A stretch of DNA of 64,000 nt from Pomphorhynchus laevis (lineage: Eukaryota > Acanthocephala > Palaeacanthocephala > Echinorhynchida > Pomphorhynchidae): contig WNNJ02000178.1 of NCBI GenBank assembly GCA_012934845.2, positions 1 through 64,000 of the forward strand. The letters run 5' to 3'. Both the position numbers and the translations under genes were made by a program. Below, one piece after another: positions 45,480 to 58,149 of this stretch (position 1 is its first letter; the number at the start of each line of letters is the position of its first letter). The notes below the pieces were generated by a model. That model made no database searches. It saw only the letters and a list, made by a program, of their open reading frames with translations, and was not told the DNA's origin.

Positions 45480-47720
45480 TTATATAAACTTATTTTCATA
45501 ACCGGCAAATGTCAAGCAATATTTGTTCATAGGGTTGAAATTATTTAATTTTATATTTTATTTAAATTATTTAAAATTATTTTTTTAGAATTTGAATATT
45601 TGAATCAAATAAAAAACCAATTGCCATTTATGCTTCTCAGAGCATTTTGGTATTTTAAAATTATATTCTTAATCATAATCTTGTCTAAACATGATTGCAT
45701 GAGTGTCGTACTGTAAGATGCAAAAATTAAAAATTACTTTTTTAAGTAACTTAAAATTAAGAAATGTGTAGCGTTTACTTAACGCGTCACTAAGCCAAAT
45801 TACATTACAAGAATAAGATAACGTGGTATAACTTGGACAAAATAACATTTTGCAAAAGTGCTGATGTAGTTCGATATTCAGTATATCGATTGCTTCAGTA
45901 TAGATCAGAGATCTAGTTAGCGACTTTTACTTTACGGTAACAATAAGCAAATAATTTGTTTAATAATTAGCTGTTTCTCATTTTATTAAAATAATATTCT
46001 CCTACTTCCTAAATCAAGTAATATCTACAGATTATTTCTTATTAATTCTTTTTTAATTCAAATGAATTAAGGGCTTATTCTTTTTTACAAATGTAAGAGT
46101 CGATTTTAAGTTTTATTGATTGCTACGTTTTTTGCGCTAAAACGTTTAACTCTCTTTTCAATCCCGACTAGCCACTTTAGCAATAATGTGTTTATAGACG
46201 TGCTTATCGTTTTAGAATGTGTATTTTTGCTTAACGTCCTATTTTATGCGAGAAGACGTTAGATCAAATTACTTTCCCCTATTGTAGATATTACAGTCTC
46301 TTTTCAGATTTCATGTAGAAGAAATATCGAATTTGGTTCGTCCTAATTATTCTTTATTCGATTTCTTAACCTAGAATACCTAATAAAGTATTAATTTGTA
46401 CTATAAAAATAGAAATCTGTTGATAGAATAAATTTTGATATCTTTTGTTATTCTGTCAGTAATATTTCTGATGAAAATTCAGATAACAGAAATGTTGCGT
46501 AAATTTATTGTGGCATCCTTTTGTTGAAAACAAAGGTCTTTGCTCTTAAAACTTGACAATAATTTGTTAACTATATAATATAGAAATATAATTATATAGG
46601 ACTTATACTTCTAAATATATAGGGCTATATAATATATAATATAATTTAGAAATCTAATATAATTTATTGCGTTTAAACATTGTAATATTATGCATCTAAC
46701 TTAAAATACAATAGTACAATATGGACTTAACGATAAACTCGTTACACAATGTTAATTTGAAAATATTCCTATCGTAATAAATTTGAAAATAGCGTAATGT
46801 AAGAAAATAAAAAAATTATATCTAAGGGATTGATAATTTTATATTTAACATAAACCAAATTAAAAGGATATAATTAATTTTAAACTAAATAAATAAATAA
46901 AATAAATAAATTTAAATAGATAAATTATAATTAATATAAAAATATAATTAATTATAATTAATGTGTGCACACGAAATTAAAATAATTGAAATTTTAGTAA
47001 AATAAAATTATTTTAATTATTTTAAAATAATTTAGAAATTTTAAGTAGCAGCTTATGATCAGTCACTATGCTATTTCATATATTTTTCAAATTCTTCAAA
47101 TAAATACGGGAATTGTGAATACAGCAAATCATTTTAATTCGGGTGGAACAATATTTAATACTTCTTTTCAGGTGATACTGTGTATCTAATAGTTTAATTC
47201 GGATGAAATAATATTCTAAAAATTTTAGTTTCTGACGATAGGTGATCAATTCATGAAAATTTGACATTAAAATTTTTGTTTCTACTCTATAAATATAAAA
47301 ATCACAGTACGTTTCTAATGATAGTTTCTGATTCAGATGTGAAAATTTGACACCTTTGGAATTTTTTACTCTATAAATATAAAATAAAGTTAAAATGAGC
47401 ATTAATTATACCAAATTATAATTGAAGTTTAATTTATAATTTAAAGTTTTATTTTTTGTGCGGAATTAATTCGATTTGAAAATAATCCTGAAATTTAAAC
47501 TTATTCGAAGATATCCATGAATGACTGTAATTGTAATGTTACAGGTCCAAATAATTGTATTGTCTTAAGCGGGTGATATGATTACTAAAATAGCTAGTGA
47601 ATTCCGCTTGAAATGAAGTTTTCTGATTAACCACGTTGATGTGCAACTTGTGACTAATTTAAAATGCTGATACGACCATTTATACAAATGATACGACCAT
47701 TTATACAAATAAAGAAGTAT
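45480..47720. other. No gene seen; short tandem repeat
   Basis: This is AT-rich DNA. Around 47283-47400 a block of about 85 bp starting TACTCTATAAATATAAAA is repeated in tandem with decay, which produces an open minus-strand frame (47402-47076) without any domain. Confidence 0.5.
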
Positions 47721-47722
47721 AA

Positions 47723-49520
47723 TAACATATTATCGAAGAAAACATTTCAATATTAAATCAAAAACTATTAGAAAAAGAAGATTTTTGGATTAAAACGCTT
47801 AATTCCATGTACCCATTAGGATTGAATGACGTGGTACAAGGAATTGGCAGAAGTAGTATAATACATAATAAACAACTATATTATAATAATCCGGTTAAAC
47901 GCAAACCAAGAAGTCATGGTGATAAAAGGAATAGGAAAAATAGAGTTAAAAATATTAAAAAAGATATGTATATAAATGAACGATTAGAAATATTAAAACA
48001 ACTTTTAAGTGATAATAAGCTAAAAGATCTTTATGTAAATATAAGAAGTTTTTCTAAAGATATCATATCTTCAATAAATAAAAAATTAATTAACGACTAT
48101 GATAGGCTAAGTTGCATAATAGACAGTTACTGATAGAAAAGATAAAATTAATAAAGATATGTATAAAGAACTTACTAAATTAAAGGATAACTATATAATA
48201 ACAACTATTGATAAAGCTAGTAATAACTTTGTCTTCATATGCAAAAAGCTTTATTGTGATATACTAGTGAAAGAGGTTAATTCTAATGATTTAAATGTAA
48301 ATCCAACATATGAACGTAGTGAGTTGAGTTTAGAAACAATTATTAGAAGTCACTGATCTATAATGGATAAAAAGGGTATAAAGGTTGAATTAGATAATAA
48401 AACTATACCTATATTATATTGGAATCCAAAATTACATAAAAATCCAATAAAACCTAGGTTCATATGTGCGTTTAAATGTACATTAAAACCACTTTCTGTC
48501 TATATGAATAAAATACTTAAAGTAATTAAAGCACACTTTAAAAAATATTGCAAGGTAATCGAAATTAATACTGGTATAAAACACTATTTCAGTATTAATT
48601 CTACAAAAGAATTTTTAGAACAGACAAAAGGAATAAATTTTCAAAATATAAATACATTCGATTTTAGTACGCTTTATACAAATCTAGATTTAGTAGATAT
48701 TAAAGAAGCGTTAGTAAAATTAATTAATCTTATATTCGGAAAAAGATATACATATATGTGTTATAATAATTATAACGCCTATCTAACAAAAATTAAACCA
48801 TCAAACATGTATATCTAGATATGAACATTAAATTAACATTAACTAAAACTACTATTAATTTATATCGTAAAGATGACATATTTAAATTCACAAGAAACAT
48901 ATTTTTGCATGAGCATTCATGCATACCATATAATATAAAATATAATACATTAAATAATGAAATTTTAAGAATTGCAACAATATGTAATGATATTGGCTTT
49001 CTTCAAAATCATTTAAATAATTTAATAGATACATATTTTAAACTAGGTGTCTATAAAAATAACATCAAGCAGAAAATAGTAAAATATATAAATCAACACA
49101 ATAATATAAAGAATAAATTTAAACTCTGAAGTGACAAATTTTTATGGATGGATAATAAATAATATACTTTGTATTAGAATAAGATACTAGATAGTTATTT
49201 CAGAGGAAATACATCATTAGCATGTATTTGGCCCCGCTGCTATGTTGGGTAGAGGAGTTATGGGCCGAAGCCTGATAGCACAGCAGTTCCTCCTGATGAC
49301 CTCTAATCCTTATTCTGATACAACGTCTGTTATTTATTAGTCAATTCATAAAAATGACGTTTATTTTAAATTTCATTTTTTTAACTTGATTTAAATTATA
49401 GAAAATCTAAAAACAATTATTAATTTTATTATTTAATTATTAAATTTTGATTTAGCATTATTATGTTTTGTTTATTTTATAATTATATTAAATACGTAGA
49501 CTCAGTTAGCTGATTTAATT
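47723..49520 (+). mobile_element. Naiad-type PLE, longest contiguous copy
   Basis: In order on the plus strand: the end of the GIY-YIG nuclease (EDFWIKTLNSMYPLGLNDVV), a basic linker (KRKPRSHGDKRNRKN), the RT N-terminal region (TTIDKASNNFVFICKK), LYWNPKLHKNPIKPRFIC, FDFSTLYTNLDL (motif A), then a jump from about 48808 to the C-terminal segment, the tail with hairpin and pseudoknot (49200-49290), and the terminus at about 49490-49515. The internal part with motifs B and C is deleted. Nuclease before RT on one strand defines the Naiad-like domain order. There are several breaks. Confidence 0.82.
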
Positions 49521-49724
49521 GGTATCAAAATATTTTATTAGAAAGTCTATAAAATTCATATCTTTTGTAATTTTCAAATGAAACGGGATTTACTGTTTTA
49601 GATTTATGACAGATTAGCATAATATATTATTTATGAAGGTCGACTTTCACAAAATCAAACTGATTTATGTTTAAGATATAATGCCTAGCAATCAATTGCT
49701 TGTCAAATTTTATTTAGTAAATCA

Positions 49725-50040
49725 ATTCAGCTAACCGAGTCTACGAATTTAATATAATTATAAAATTCAAAAATGAAAATAATAAATCAGTAAATCAAAA
49801 TTTAATAAATAAATAATAAATAATTAAATAATTATAAATATCAAGTTAAAATTTAAAATTGGAATTTAAAATAAAAGACAATTTTTATTAATTGACTAAT
49901 AAATAACATACGTTGTATCATAATAAGGATTAGATGTTATCAGGAGGAACTGCTATGTTATCAGGTTTCGACCCCTATTCCAATACCCAACATAGCAGCG
50001 GGGCCAAATACCTACTAATGACGTATTTCCTCTGATGAAA
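49725..50040 (-). mobile_element. PLE tail-only copy
   Basis: On the minus strand the tail region (from about 50040), pseudoknot stems GGCCCC with GGGGTC (one G-U pair) and CTGCTATG with CATAGCAG, the AT tract and the terminus at 49750-49725 are seen. It faces the previous copy tail to tail, 200 bp apart. Confidence 0.75.
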
Positions 50041-50252
50041 TTTGATTATCAAGTATTATCAAATTTGATTACAATGTTTTATCCATTGATAAAACAATTA
50101 TCAATGGACAATTATTATCCATTGATAAAACAATTTCCGCTAAAGATTTTTATTTTTATTTTATATTATTGTGTTGATTTATATATTTTACATATAAATG
50201 ATCAGCATATGTATATTTATATTATATGTATAATCAACAAATGTATATTTTT

Positions 50253-50311
50253 ATTGCGAACTATCCCAGAGAATACAAAATATTTTGTATTCACGAGGAT
50301 GGTTCGCAATA
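50253..50311. repeat. Hairpin with 22-bp perfect core
   Basis: GAATACAAAAT is directly followed by its inverse ATTTTGTATTC. An outer stem TTGCGAAC/GTTCGCAA adds eight pairs with bulges between. It may be a tiny foldback element. Confidence 0.65.
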
Positions 50312-50399
50312 GAACCATTTAATAGTTACATTTAATCCGAAAGCAATACTCCATGATATTTTTATAGTGTGTATATATTAAAATATTAATATGATTTAA

Positions 50400-50790
50400 A
50401 AGAAATTCAATTATAGCAATTCTAGTATTTTATTCTAATAAAAAGTATATAAATTTTCTAAAAGTTTAAATTTACTTTTAATATTATTGTGTTGATTTAT
50501 ATATTTTACTATTTTCTGTTTGATGGTATTTTTATAGTAACTTTGTTTAAAATATGTATCTATTAAATTATTTAAATAATTTTGATGAAAGTCAATATCA
50601 TTACATATTATGGCAATTCTTAAAATTTCATTATTTAATATATTATATTTTATATTATACGGTATGCATTCATGCTCATGCAAAAATGTTTCTTGTAAAT
50701 TTAAATATGTTATCTTTACGCTATAAATTGATAGTACTTTTAATTGATGTCAATTTAATGCAACAGAAAGCGTATATTCTTCTGTTGTAT
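50400..50790 (-). mobile_element. PLE RT C-terminal fragment
   Basis: The minus frame 50683-50435 reads HECIPYNIKYNILNNEILRI and onward to KYINQHNNIKSKFKLL. It is preceded by the LTSIKSTINLQRKDNI-type segment at 50790-50690. It is truncated at the 380-bp repeat copy that starts at about 50803. Confidence 0.75.
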
Positions 50791-50802
50791 ATATAATTGT
50801 GG

Positions 50803-51062
50803 TGCACGGATGTGCTGAGTAGACAACGGTCCAGGATTTCTTACGAAATACGGCATTTATACAAAATGTTGTTGATTGATAGACTAGACTTCGATTCACG
50901 ACTTTCAGTCACCATGTCACTTCTAGACGACTACTTCAGCATCAAAATAATGTAGTATCTGGAAACACTCATCAGTAGAATGAAGTACCCACTGGTCGTT
51001 TCTGTTCTCTGTGACATTGTGAATGAAGGCGTTTCCGACACTTTACTTAATTACCTGAGGCT
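50803..51062 (+). repeat. 380-bp unit copy spanning a unit junction
   Basis: It begins with the unit's end (ATGTGCTGAGTAGACAACGG) and passes into the unit's start (GTTGATTGATAGACTAGAC), so it derives from a head-to-tail array. It is more diverged than the 38.7/39.1 kb pair. Confidence 0.75.
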
Positions 51063-51089
51063 TACGCTCTTTACTCAGGCGTATTTACT

Positions 51090-51480
51090 CAGATAAAATT
51101 TGTTTATCTAGTATCTCATTCCAATACAAATATAGTAACCTAGTTTAAAATATGTATCTATTAAAGTATTTAAATGACTTTGAAGAAAGCGAATATCGTA
51201 ATTGTTAATTCGTACTTTCCAAAATCGGGTAATTCTTACTTTACATTGTTTTTCTTTTAATTTGGCCTGGAGGGACCAAATTAAAATTTATTTTTAATAT
51301 TATTGTGTTGATTTATATATTTTAATATTTTATAGTAACCTAGTTAAAATATGCAAATATTAAATTATTTAAATAATTTAAAAAGGACCCTTGTAGTTAC
51401 ATATTACCATGTATATAATAAAGATTGAAGGTCATCAGGATAAGCTGCAAGATTATTAGATTTTGGCCCTAATTTCTTAA
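51090..51480 (-). mobile_element. Decayed PLE RT C-terminal and tail pieces
   Basis: Short minus-strand segments (51110-51200, 51285-51380 and 51430-51480) match the C-terminal helices and tail of the family. They are too broken for a frame. Confidence 0.5.
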
Positions 51481-51818
51481 CATAGTAGTGCAATCAATTG
51501 CTTGTCAAAAAATGTTGCTAAAAATATCTATTTTTAAGTATTTGAGTTTAAAATAAGCTTAACTTAAACTTATTGATATCAATGTCACTAAACTGGCATA
51601 TTTACTTGATTTTACAGACTAATTTTCACATATTTGGTTTTGGTATAAGACAAACAAAATATGACACTTAAAAATATTACCGAATTATTGTATGGACTAA
51701 AAAGTGAGCATTAAATATTTTATAAATCATTTATCTTAAAATTTAATTTATAAACTGTGAGAGCAAAAAATATTAAAAATTAAAATATTATAATTTTTAA
51801 AGATTTATTAAAACGGAT

Positions 51819-54800
51819 ATGCCATCCTTTGGTATGGACGATAATAAGCAAATTGATTTCGTCCTCGTCTATACTGAATCCTTTATTTCTTCGTCTTCTG
51901 TTAATCTGCAATCACGATGTGACGATGAAATCATGAAAAGCGACACTATCATCCAAAAACACAAAATGCGACAAACATTTGAGCGTAACCTGGAACAACT
52001 TGGATGCTGTTTAGAACGGGAGCCATTTATCGAAGAGGTAATTTATATATAGTTGAACTGTAAAATATTCTATCTTTCTGTAATAAGGAGTTTCTATTAA
52101 ACACCTCTGTTGCAAATTTGGATCGTAAAATTGAAAGAAAATATTTCCTCAAGATTCACGCCTCGTTTCAATTGCTTTTAAATATCGCTGAACGTACAAA
52201 AATGCGACTGCCTATCGCGGTATGTTTTTCAAGCTGATACTGATGGATGAAATGTGATAAAGGAACTTTTTAATATTTATTTTTATTCAAAAAATTCATT
52301 ACATTTCGATAGTTGCTGCTATCATTTTGAGATCAGTTACAAAGTCTACGTATTTTGGAAATAATAAAAATAAAAATAAATATTTTGATCTTTAAATTTT
52401 CTATAATTCAGATTTTTAAATGGTAAACATTTTTTGAAATTCAATTTTTATGAATCGAAGAATAAATAACAGAAGATGTATCGCAATAAGGATTAGAGGT
52501 TATCAATATGTGATCATATTTCGGACCTTATTCCACGATCTAACATAGCCGCGGGGTCAAATACATGTTAATAACGTTTTTCCTCAGATTAAATTTTATT
52601 ATTGAGTATCTTATTCTAATACAAAGTATATTATTTGTTATTCATCCATAAAAATTTTCCGCTAATGATTTTAAATTTATTCTTTATATTATTGTGTTGA
52701 TTTATGTATTTTACTATTTTCTGTTTGATGATATTTTTATCGTAACCTAGTTTAAAATATGTATCTATTAAATTATTTAAATGATTTTGAAGAAAGCCAA
52801 TATCATTACATATTGTTGCAATTCTTAAAATTTCATTATTTAATGTATTATATTTTATATTATATTGTATGCATGAATGCTCATGCAAAAATATGTTTCT
52901 TGTAGATTTAAATATGTCATCTTTACGATATAAATTAATAGTAGTTTTAGTTAATGTTAATTTAATGTTCATATCTAGATATACACCTTCTTTATCATTA
53001 ATATTGGTTTTATTAAGATTTTTTTCAGTTAAATGCTAATATTTCATCAATATATCTAAGCATATATTTCAAATCTTTATATAGCTTAGATTTATGTTTC
53101 AAACAGTTATGAAAATTAACATATTCTATGAAGCTTAAAAACAGGCAGCTATAATTGGGCTACTATTTCCTCTCATTAAAATACTATTTATAAGTCAATA
53201 TAAGCTATAATGTATCATACTTCAATATTTTAAATTCCTATTATAAATTTTAACTTGTTATAAATGTAAATTGTTTAAAATATTTAATAATTATTTATTA
53301 TTTATCTTTTTTATTTATATATCGTATAAAATACGTAGACTCGGTTATCTTATTTGATTCATATCTGATTCATATTTGATTCATTCATATTTGATTAATA
53401 TAAAAAGTATACTTTTTATTTAGCATTTTAGTATTTAACATGTTGTTTACCTTTTATTTGTCTAAATAAAATACAAATAAAAGTTTTTCTACTTTTAAAT
53501 CTCTGTATTTCAAATCTCTATACAGTTAATTTTCTAGAAAATTTAATGTCTAGATATAAATACCTATCTAGTTAATACTTTACAGTAATCTCTAGATAAC
53601 TGTTATACGATGAATTCGATTGTACGCCAATTGAATTGAATGACCTGCTGACTCTACGCCACATCTTTGGCCAGCACATAGTTGAAAAATAATAGTTTTT
53701 TTCATAGTCAAAACTGATAACATAGTAGTTCCTTCTGATGACCTATAATTCTTATTCTGATACAACGTCTGTTATTTATTAGTCAATTCATAAAAATTGA
53801 CTTTTATTTAAAATTTCAATTTTAAATTTTTAAACTGTTAAACTGATCTGCATACTTCTGTAAGCTCGTTCCGTACGTGATTAAGAATGCCTAGGTCATC
53901 GATTGGTCCTTTCAACTCCCCAACCCTAATGGAATGCACACCTTGGCATTTGTCCAGATGAATTTATCATTTGACTAATTTCATTTAACTAAATTGAATT
54001 TATACAGCTCTGAATTATTTTATCCATTGCTGTTATAAGATGGATAGATATACCTATCAATCCATTTTTACGAGTTTGACTACCTTTTAAATTATTGAGT
54101 GATAACGTGCTTCCGATAATAATTCTTGTATACGATGTTTCTCGAGTGTCTCCATTGTTTTACCAAATCATTTGTCTTTCATGTATAATTATTAATATAA
54201 ATTATTAGTAAACATTTATCTTATAATTTTTAATTGCGTTTTTTGAAGGTAAATAAGATGCGGGAGTTTAAGCGTCGTGGAATATTTGATGATCTTTGTA
54301 GTAGATTTAAATGTTTCGAACAACTCTTTGCACTAAATCCTGAGCTATTTCCAAATAAGAAACCTTATTTTACCGAAGAATATCAAAACGGACTTTATGA
54401 ATGGTATTTAATATATCTGTGTATTTATATTTATTTCATTTTTAGTTTTAAGCCATTCTTTGAAGAGCGCGTTGCTACCATAACTGGTGGGCAAAATGGA
54501 GCGGATGCATATTTTACCATTGCAGAGCGAAGCAAGTTATTAAGAAAGCTTTTAAGCAGATGTCCATATGTGGAATCAACAGCAGGTTCATGCAACTGTA
54601 TTATCTCCTGTTTCTATAAGATAATCAAATATAATTACCGATTTATATTAATCATAGCCTTATGTATATTCTGTAATATTCTAATTTATAATTAGAATAT
54701 TCTAATAATTTAGATTGCAATATTTCTCATTTATATTTCAAATATATTTTACAATTAATATTACATTGGCATCGTACATAATCATAATCTAGTTTCTAAG

Positions 54801-55808
54801 GACGAACAACAACCTACATCACAACAAAGACAACGTGATGCTGCAGACTGTGTAAATCAGGAAAGACGCAGTGAATATATAACACTAGACACAATATACG
54901 ACTGCGTAATTCACTGAAAACCAAATCTTATCCACCTACCAAAATGCGAAGTTGCAAAGCAGTCTGTCTTAATCATATTTGAACTTCTGGAGGAATTCAA
55001 TTCGAATTCATCAAAAGCATATATAGTTTTGCAGATGATAAGTATCCTATCTCAGCTACAAAGGATAGGATCGAACAAAGTTAATGTTATAAGAAAAACG
55101 CTTACTCGCCGTCTGTAATTATGGAAGGAGGATCACCTAGATACATTTTTCTCTGAGGCTCTATTCCTGCAAATTAAAAGCAAGTCACAACCCAATGCTA
55201 CATCAAACACCAGGTCTGCGATGATCCAAAACATAATTAAACTAACACGGAATTGGAAATTCGGAAACGCCGAAAGATTTCTGAAATCCAACGGCCAAAC
55301 GTCAAAAATACTAGAAACGTCTGAACCATTAACATCTCATTTTTATTAATATTTATAATATATTAACACATTTAGATATCTCAAGCATATCTCGTTATTT
55401 TGACCAATTGACCTTTTTATTCTAAATAATGGCAAATCTATCTATGACAGTAACATGTTAAATATTTCATATCAAAAGTCGTGTGTGTTGAAATTTGCAT
55501 GTCATTTTCATAAATTGTAATATTTGAAATTTTCTATACCTTTGAGCCACTTGATTAATCGTTTATAAAACCGCTCCACACTTAAAAATTTAACCTAACT
55601 ACGTCCATATTTGCTAATTCACTTTTTATATTCCAATTCAGTTATTTCAAAACCTATAGAATTGATTTGTATGCATAGGAATTTTGAACTTTAGATTTTC
55701 GCAGATTTTCTCATGCTCAATACGATGATTCAGATATAAGCCCAACAGAAGAAGTTTGTTTCCTAGACAATGTATTTGCATTCAATCACGATGTTAGCAG
55801 GCAGCGAG
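51819..55808 (+). CDS. Anoctamin-like (TMEM16) protein, 5' exons
   Basis: Exons 51819-52037, 52088-52219, 54249-54403, 54446-54595 and 55695-55808 join in frame with GT-AG introns of 50, 2029, 42 and 1099 nt. The protein reads IDFVLVYTESF, then MRQTFERNLEQLGCCLERE, FLKIHASFQLLLNIAERTKM and LFPNKKPYFTEEY, then DAYFTIAERSKLLRKLLSR. This is the order of the cytosolic N-terminal dimerisation region of anoctamins, calcium-activated chloride channels or lipid scramblases. The transmembrane part should follow but is not visible in the window. The last exon (SHAQYDDSDISPTEEV) is supported only by frame and splice sites. The start at 51819 is the first Met and a further upstream exon is possible. Introns carry PLE and LINE relics. 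Confidence 0.7.
52315..53365 (-). mobile_element. PLE copies in anoctamin intron
   Basis: The minus strand, from about 53170 to 52315, reads a PLE RT remnant, then the C-terminal region open from 52972 to 52631 (NIKLTLTKTTINLYRKDDIF and on), the tail and a reversed terminus near 52345. A plus-strand terminus at 53330-53365 marks another fragment. It is antisense to the anoctamin-like gene. Confidence 0.72.
53725..53835 (+). mobile_element. PLE tail scrap
   Basis: CATAGTAGTTCCTTCTGATG and the ACAACGTCTGTTATTTATTAG-type tail words are present for about 110 bp, without terminus. The block 53860-54060 is unassigned. Confidence 0.55.
54800..55335 (+). mobile_element. N-terminal relic of R2-group LINE in anoctamin intron
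   Basis: GC-richer intron DNA reads, over two frames, SSKAYIVLQMISILSQLQ, then LTRRL and WKEDHLDTFFSEALFLQ, then IKLTRNWKFGNAERFLKSN. This pattern (length-variable N-terminal region with RRL-LWK-G-LD-L--E---IQ, then a helix -GK--AA-R-L) is what I know from the part just before the RT in LINEs of the kind at 21.4-23.4 kb. The RT itself is absent. Frames are broken. Confidence 0.45.
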
Positions 55809-55839
55809 GTAATTTAATTTTACATTTTTATCACTATGA

Positions 55840-56400
55840 AGTGAACATATTTGAAACATTGTCTGATGTTGCTATTTAAAATGCATATGCTGAAAAATTG
55901 CATAATTCTTGATATTTCCTATCACTCACTATCCTACTTACACCTTGATTATCATGCTGATTCGCATTCTGCCCCAGTTGCTCTGAGATCAAGTAATTCT
56001 CTACTTCTCCACGTCTTTATGGATCGCTCTTTATTGTAGCTGCTCCAATTACCTGAAATTCTTTGCCAGCTTACGTCCGTTCTTTCTCGTCGCTTCCACT
56101 CTTCAAACTACGTATATGTTTAAGCACAATGGCCTATCCTCCACAATAAATCAAAAATAATCAACATATTATCCAACTCACAATTCTTCATTTATCTTTA
56201 ACTAAACCATTTAACATTTCCCCACGACGCCTCGCCGCATTACACTCATCTCCCTTATCTTCAATATACTTGCTTTAATTTCATCAACATTTTCATTTTA
56301 CATTCTATTTTCTTTGTTTTCTTATTTGTTATTATTTTCCTTCTACGTGGGCTTGTAAGCGCGCATATGCATGCATTTGCCACTATAAATAAAATCCAAT
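55840..56400. other. Pyrimidine-rich block, unassigned
   Basis: The block is rich in C and T on the plus strand and reads as broken frames, for example TFHDASPHYTHLPYLQ and LLRGLVSAHMHAFATINKI at the end near 56390. It resembles the 3' end of an old LINE by composition, but no domain is recognised. Confidence 0.3.
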
Positions 56401-56404
56401 TTCA

Positions 56405-58050
56405 TCAAATCAGCTAACTGAGTCTACGTATTTAATATAATTATAAAATAAACGAAACATAATAATGCTAAATCAAAATTTAATAATTAAATAATAAAAT
56501 TAATAATTGCTTTTAGATTTTCTATAATTTAAATCAAGTTAAAATAAAAACATTGAAGTTTAAAATAAACGTCAGTTTTATGAATTGACTAATAAATAAC
56601 AGACGTTGTATCAGAATAAGGATTAGAGGTCATCAGGAGGAACTGCTGTGCTATCAGGCTTCGGCCCATAACTCCTCTACCCAACATAGCAGCGGGGCCA
56701 AATACATGCTAATGATGTATTTCCTCTGAAATAACTATCTAGTATCTTATTCTAATGCAAAGTATATTATTTATTATCCATCCATAAAAATTTGCCACTT
56801 AAGAGTTTAAATTTATTCTTTATATTATTGTGTTGATTTATATATTTTACTATTTTCTGCTTGATGTTATTTTTATAGTAACCTAGTTTAAAATATGTAT
56901 CTATTAAATTATTTAAATGATTTCGAAGAAAGTCAATATCATTACATATTGTTGCAATTCTTAAAATTTCATTATTTAATGTATTATATTTTTTATTATA
57001 TGGTATGCATGAATGCTCATGCAAAAATATGTTTCTTTAAATTTAAATATGTCATCTTTACGATATAAATTAATATTAGTTTTAGTTAATATAAATTTAA
57101 TGTTCATATCTAGATATACACCTTCTTTATCATTAATATTGGTTTTGTTAAGAATAAGGCTTTCTGGATAAATTTGTTCACTAATTGAATAAAAATTATT
57201 AGAATTAAATACACATATATCATTAATGTATCGAAACATATATTTCATATATTTATATTGTTTAGATTTAGTTTTTACACAGTTATGAACAAATTCATAT
57301 TCTATAAAGCTTAAAAACAAGTAAGCTATAATTGGGCTACTATTACCACCCATTGGAACACCTTTTACTTTTCTAAATATAGATGTCCCTACTTTTAAAC
57401 AATTTTGATTTATCAAAATATTTAAGGATTCTATTAATTCAATTTTATCTATATATTTATATTTATTTGATGGTTTAATTTTTGTTAGATAGGCGTTATA
57501 ATTATTATAACACATATATGTATATCTTTTTCCGAATATAAGATTAATTAATTTTACTAACGCTTCTTTAATATCTACTAAATCTAGATTTGTGTAAAGC
57601 GTACTAAAATCGAATGTATTTATATTTTGAAAATTTATTCCTTTTGTCTGTTCTAAAAATTCTTTTTTAGAATTAATACTGAAATAGTGTTTTATACCAG
57701 TATTTATTTCGATTACCTTGCAATATTTTTTAAAATGTGCTTTAATTACTTTAAGTATTTTATTCATATAGACAGAAAGTGGTTTTAATGTACATTTAAA
57801 CGCACTACATATGAACCTAGGTTTTATTGGATTTTTATGTAATTTTGGATTCCAATATAATATAGGTATAGTTTTATTATCTAATTCAAACTTTATACCC
57901 TTTTTATCCATTATAGAACAGTGACTTGTAATAATTGTTTCTAAACTTAACTCACTGTGTTCATATGTTAGATTTACATTTAAATCGTTAGAATTAACCT
58001 GTTTCATTAGTATATCATAAATTGTTTTATTACTAAATTGACCATCGTCT
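56405..58050 (-). mobile_element. Naiad-type PLE with the best-preserved RT
   Basis: The minus strand is open for 381 codons (58121-56976): FELDNKTIPILYWNPKLHKN, KPRFICSAFKCTLKPLSVYM, TFDFSTLYTNLDL (motif A), GTSIFRKVKGVPMGGNSSPI (motif B type), FRYINDICVF (motif C) and GVYLDMNIKF. After one break the C-terminal frame 57024-56767 follows, then the tail (56720-56620) and the reversed terminus at about 56430-56405. Motif C has Asn where the first catalytic Asp of YxDD stands. Beyond about 58010 upstream the sequence no longer matches the family and includes a 35-bp tandem duplication (58075-58144), so the copy is 5'-truncated. Confidence 0.85.
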
Positions 58051-58149
58051 TCAAAAACAATCAAAGATGCTTTTGATGGCAACCAATATGTTACTTTCTC
58101 AGACAACTCGATGGCAACCAATATGTTACTTCCTCAGACACGTATTCAC

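Noticed and set aside
47076-47402. 108-codon minus-strand frame with repeated FYIYRV
   Set aside because: It is caused by a decayed tandem repeat of about 85 bp; AT-rich composition and no domain.
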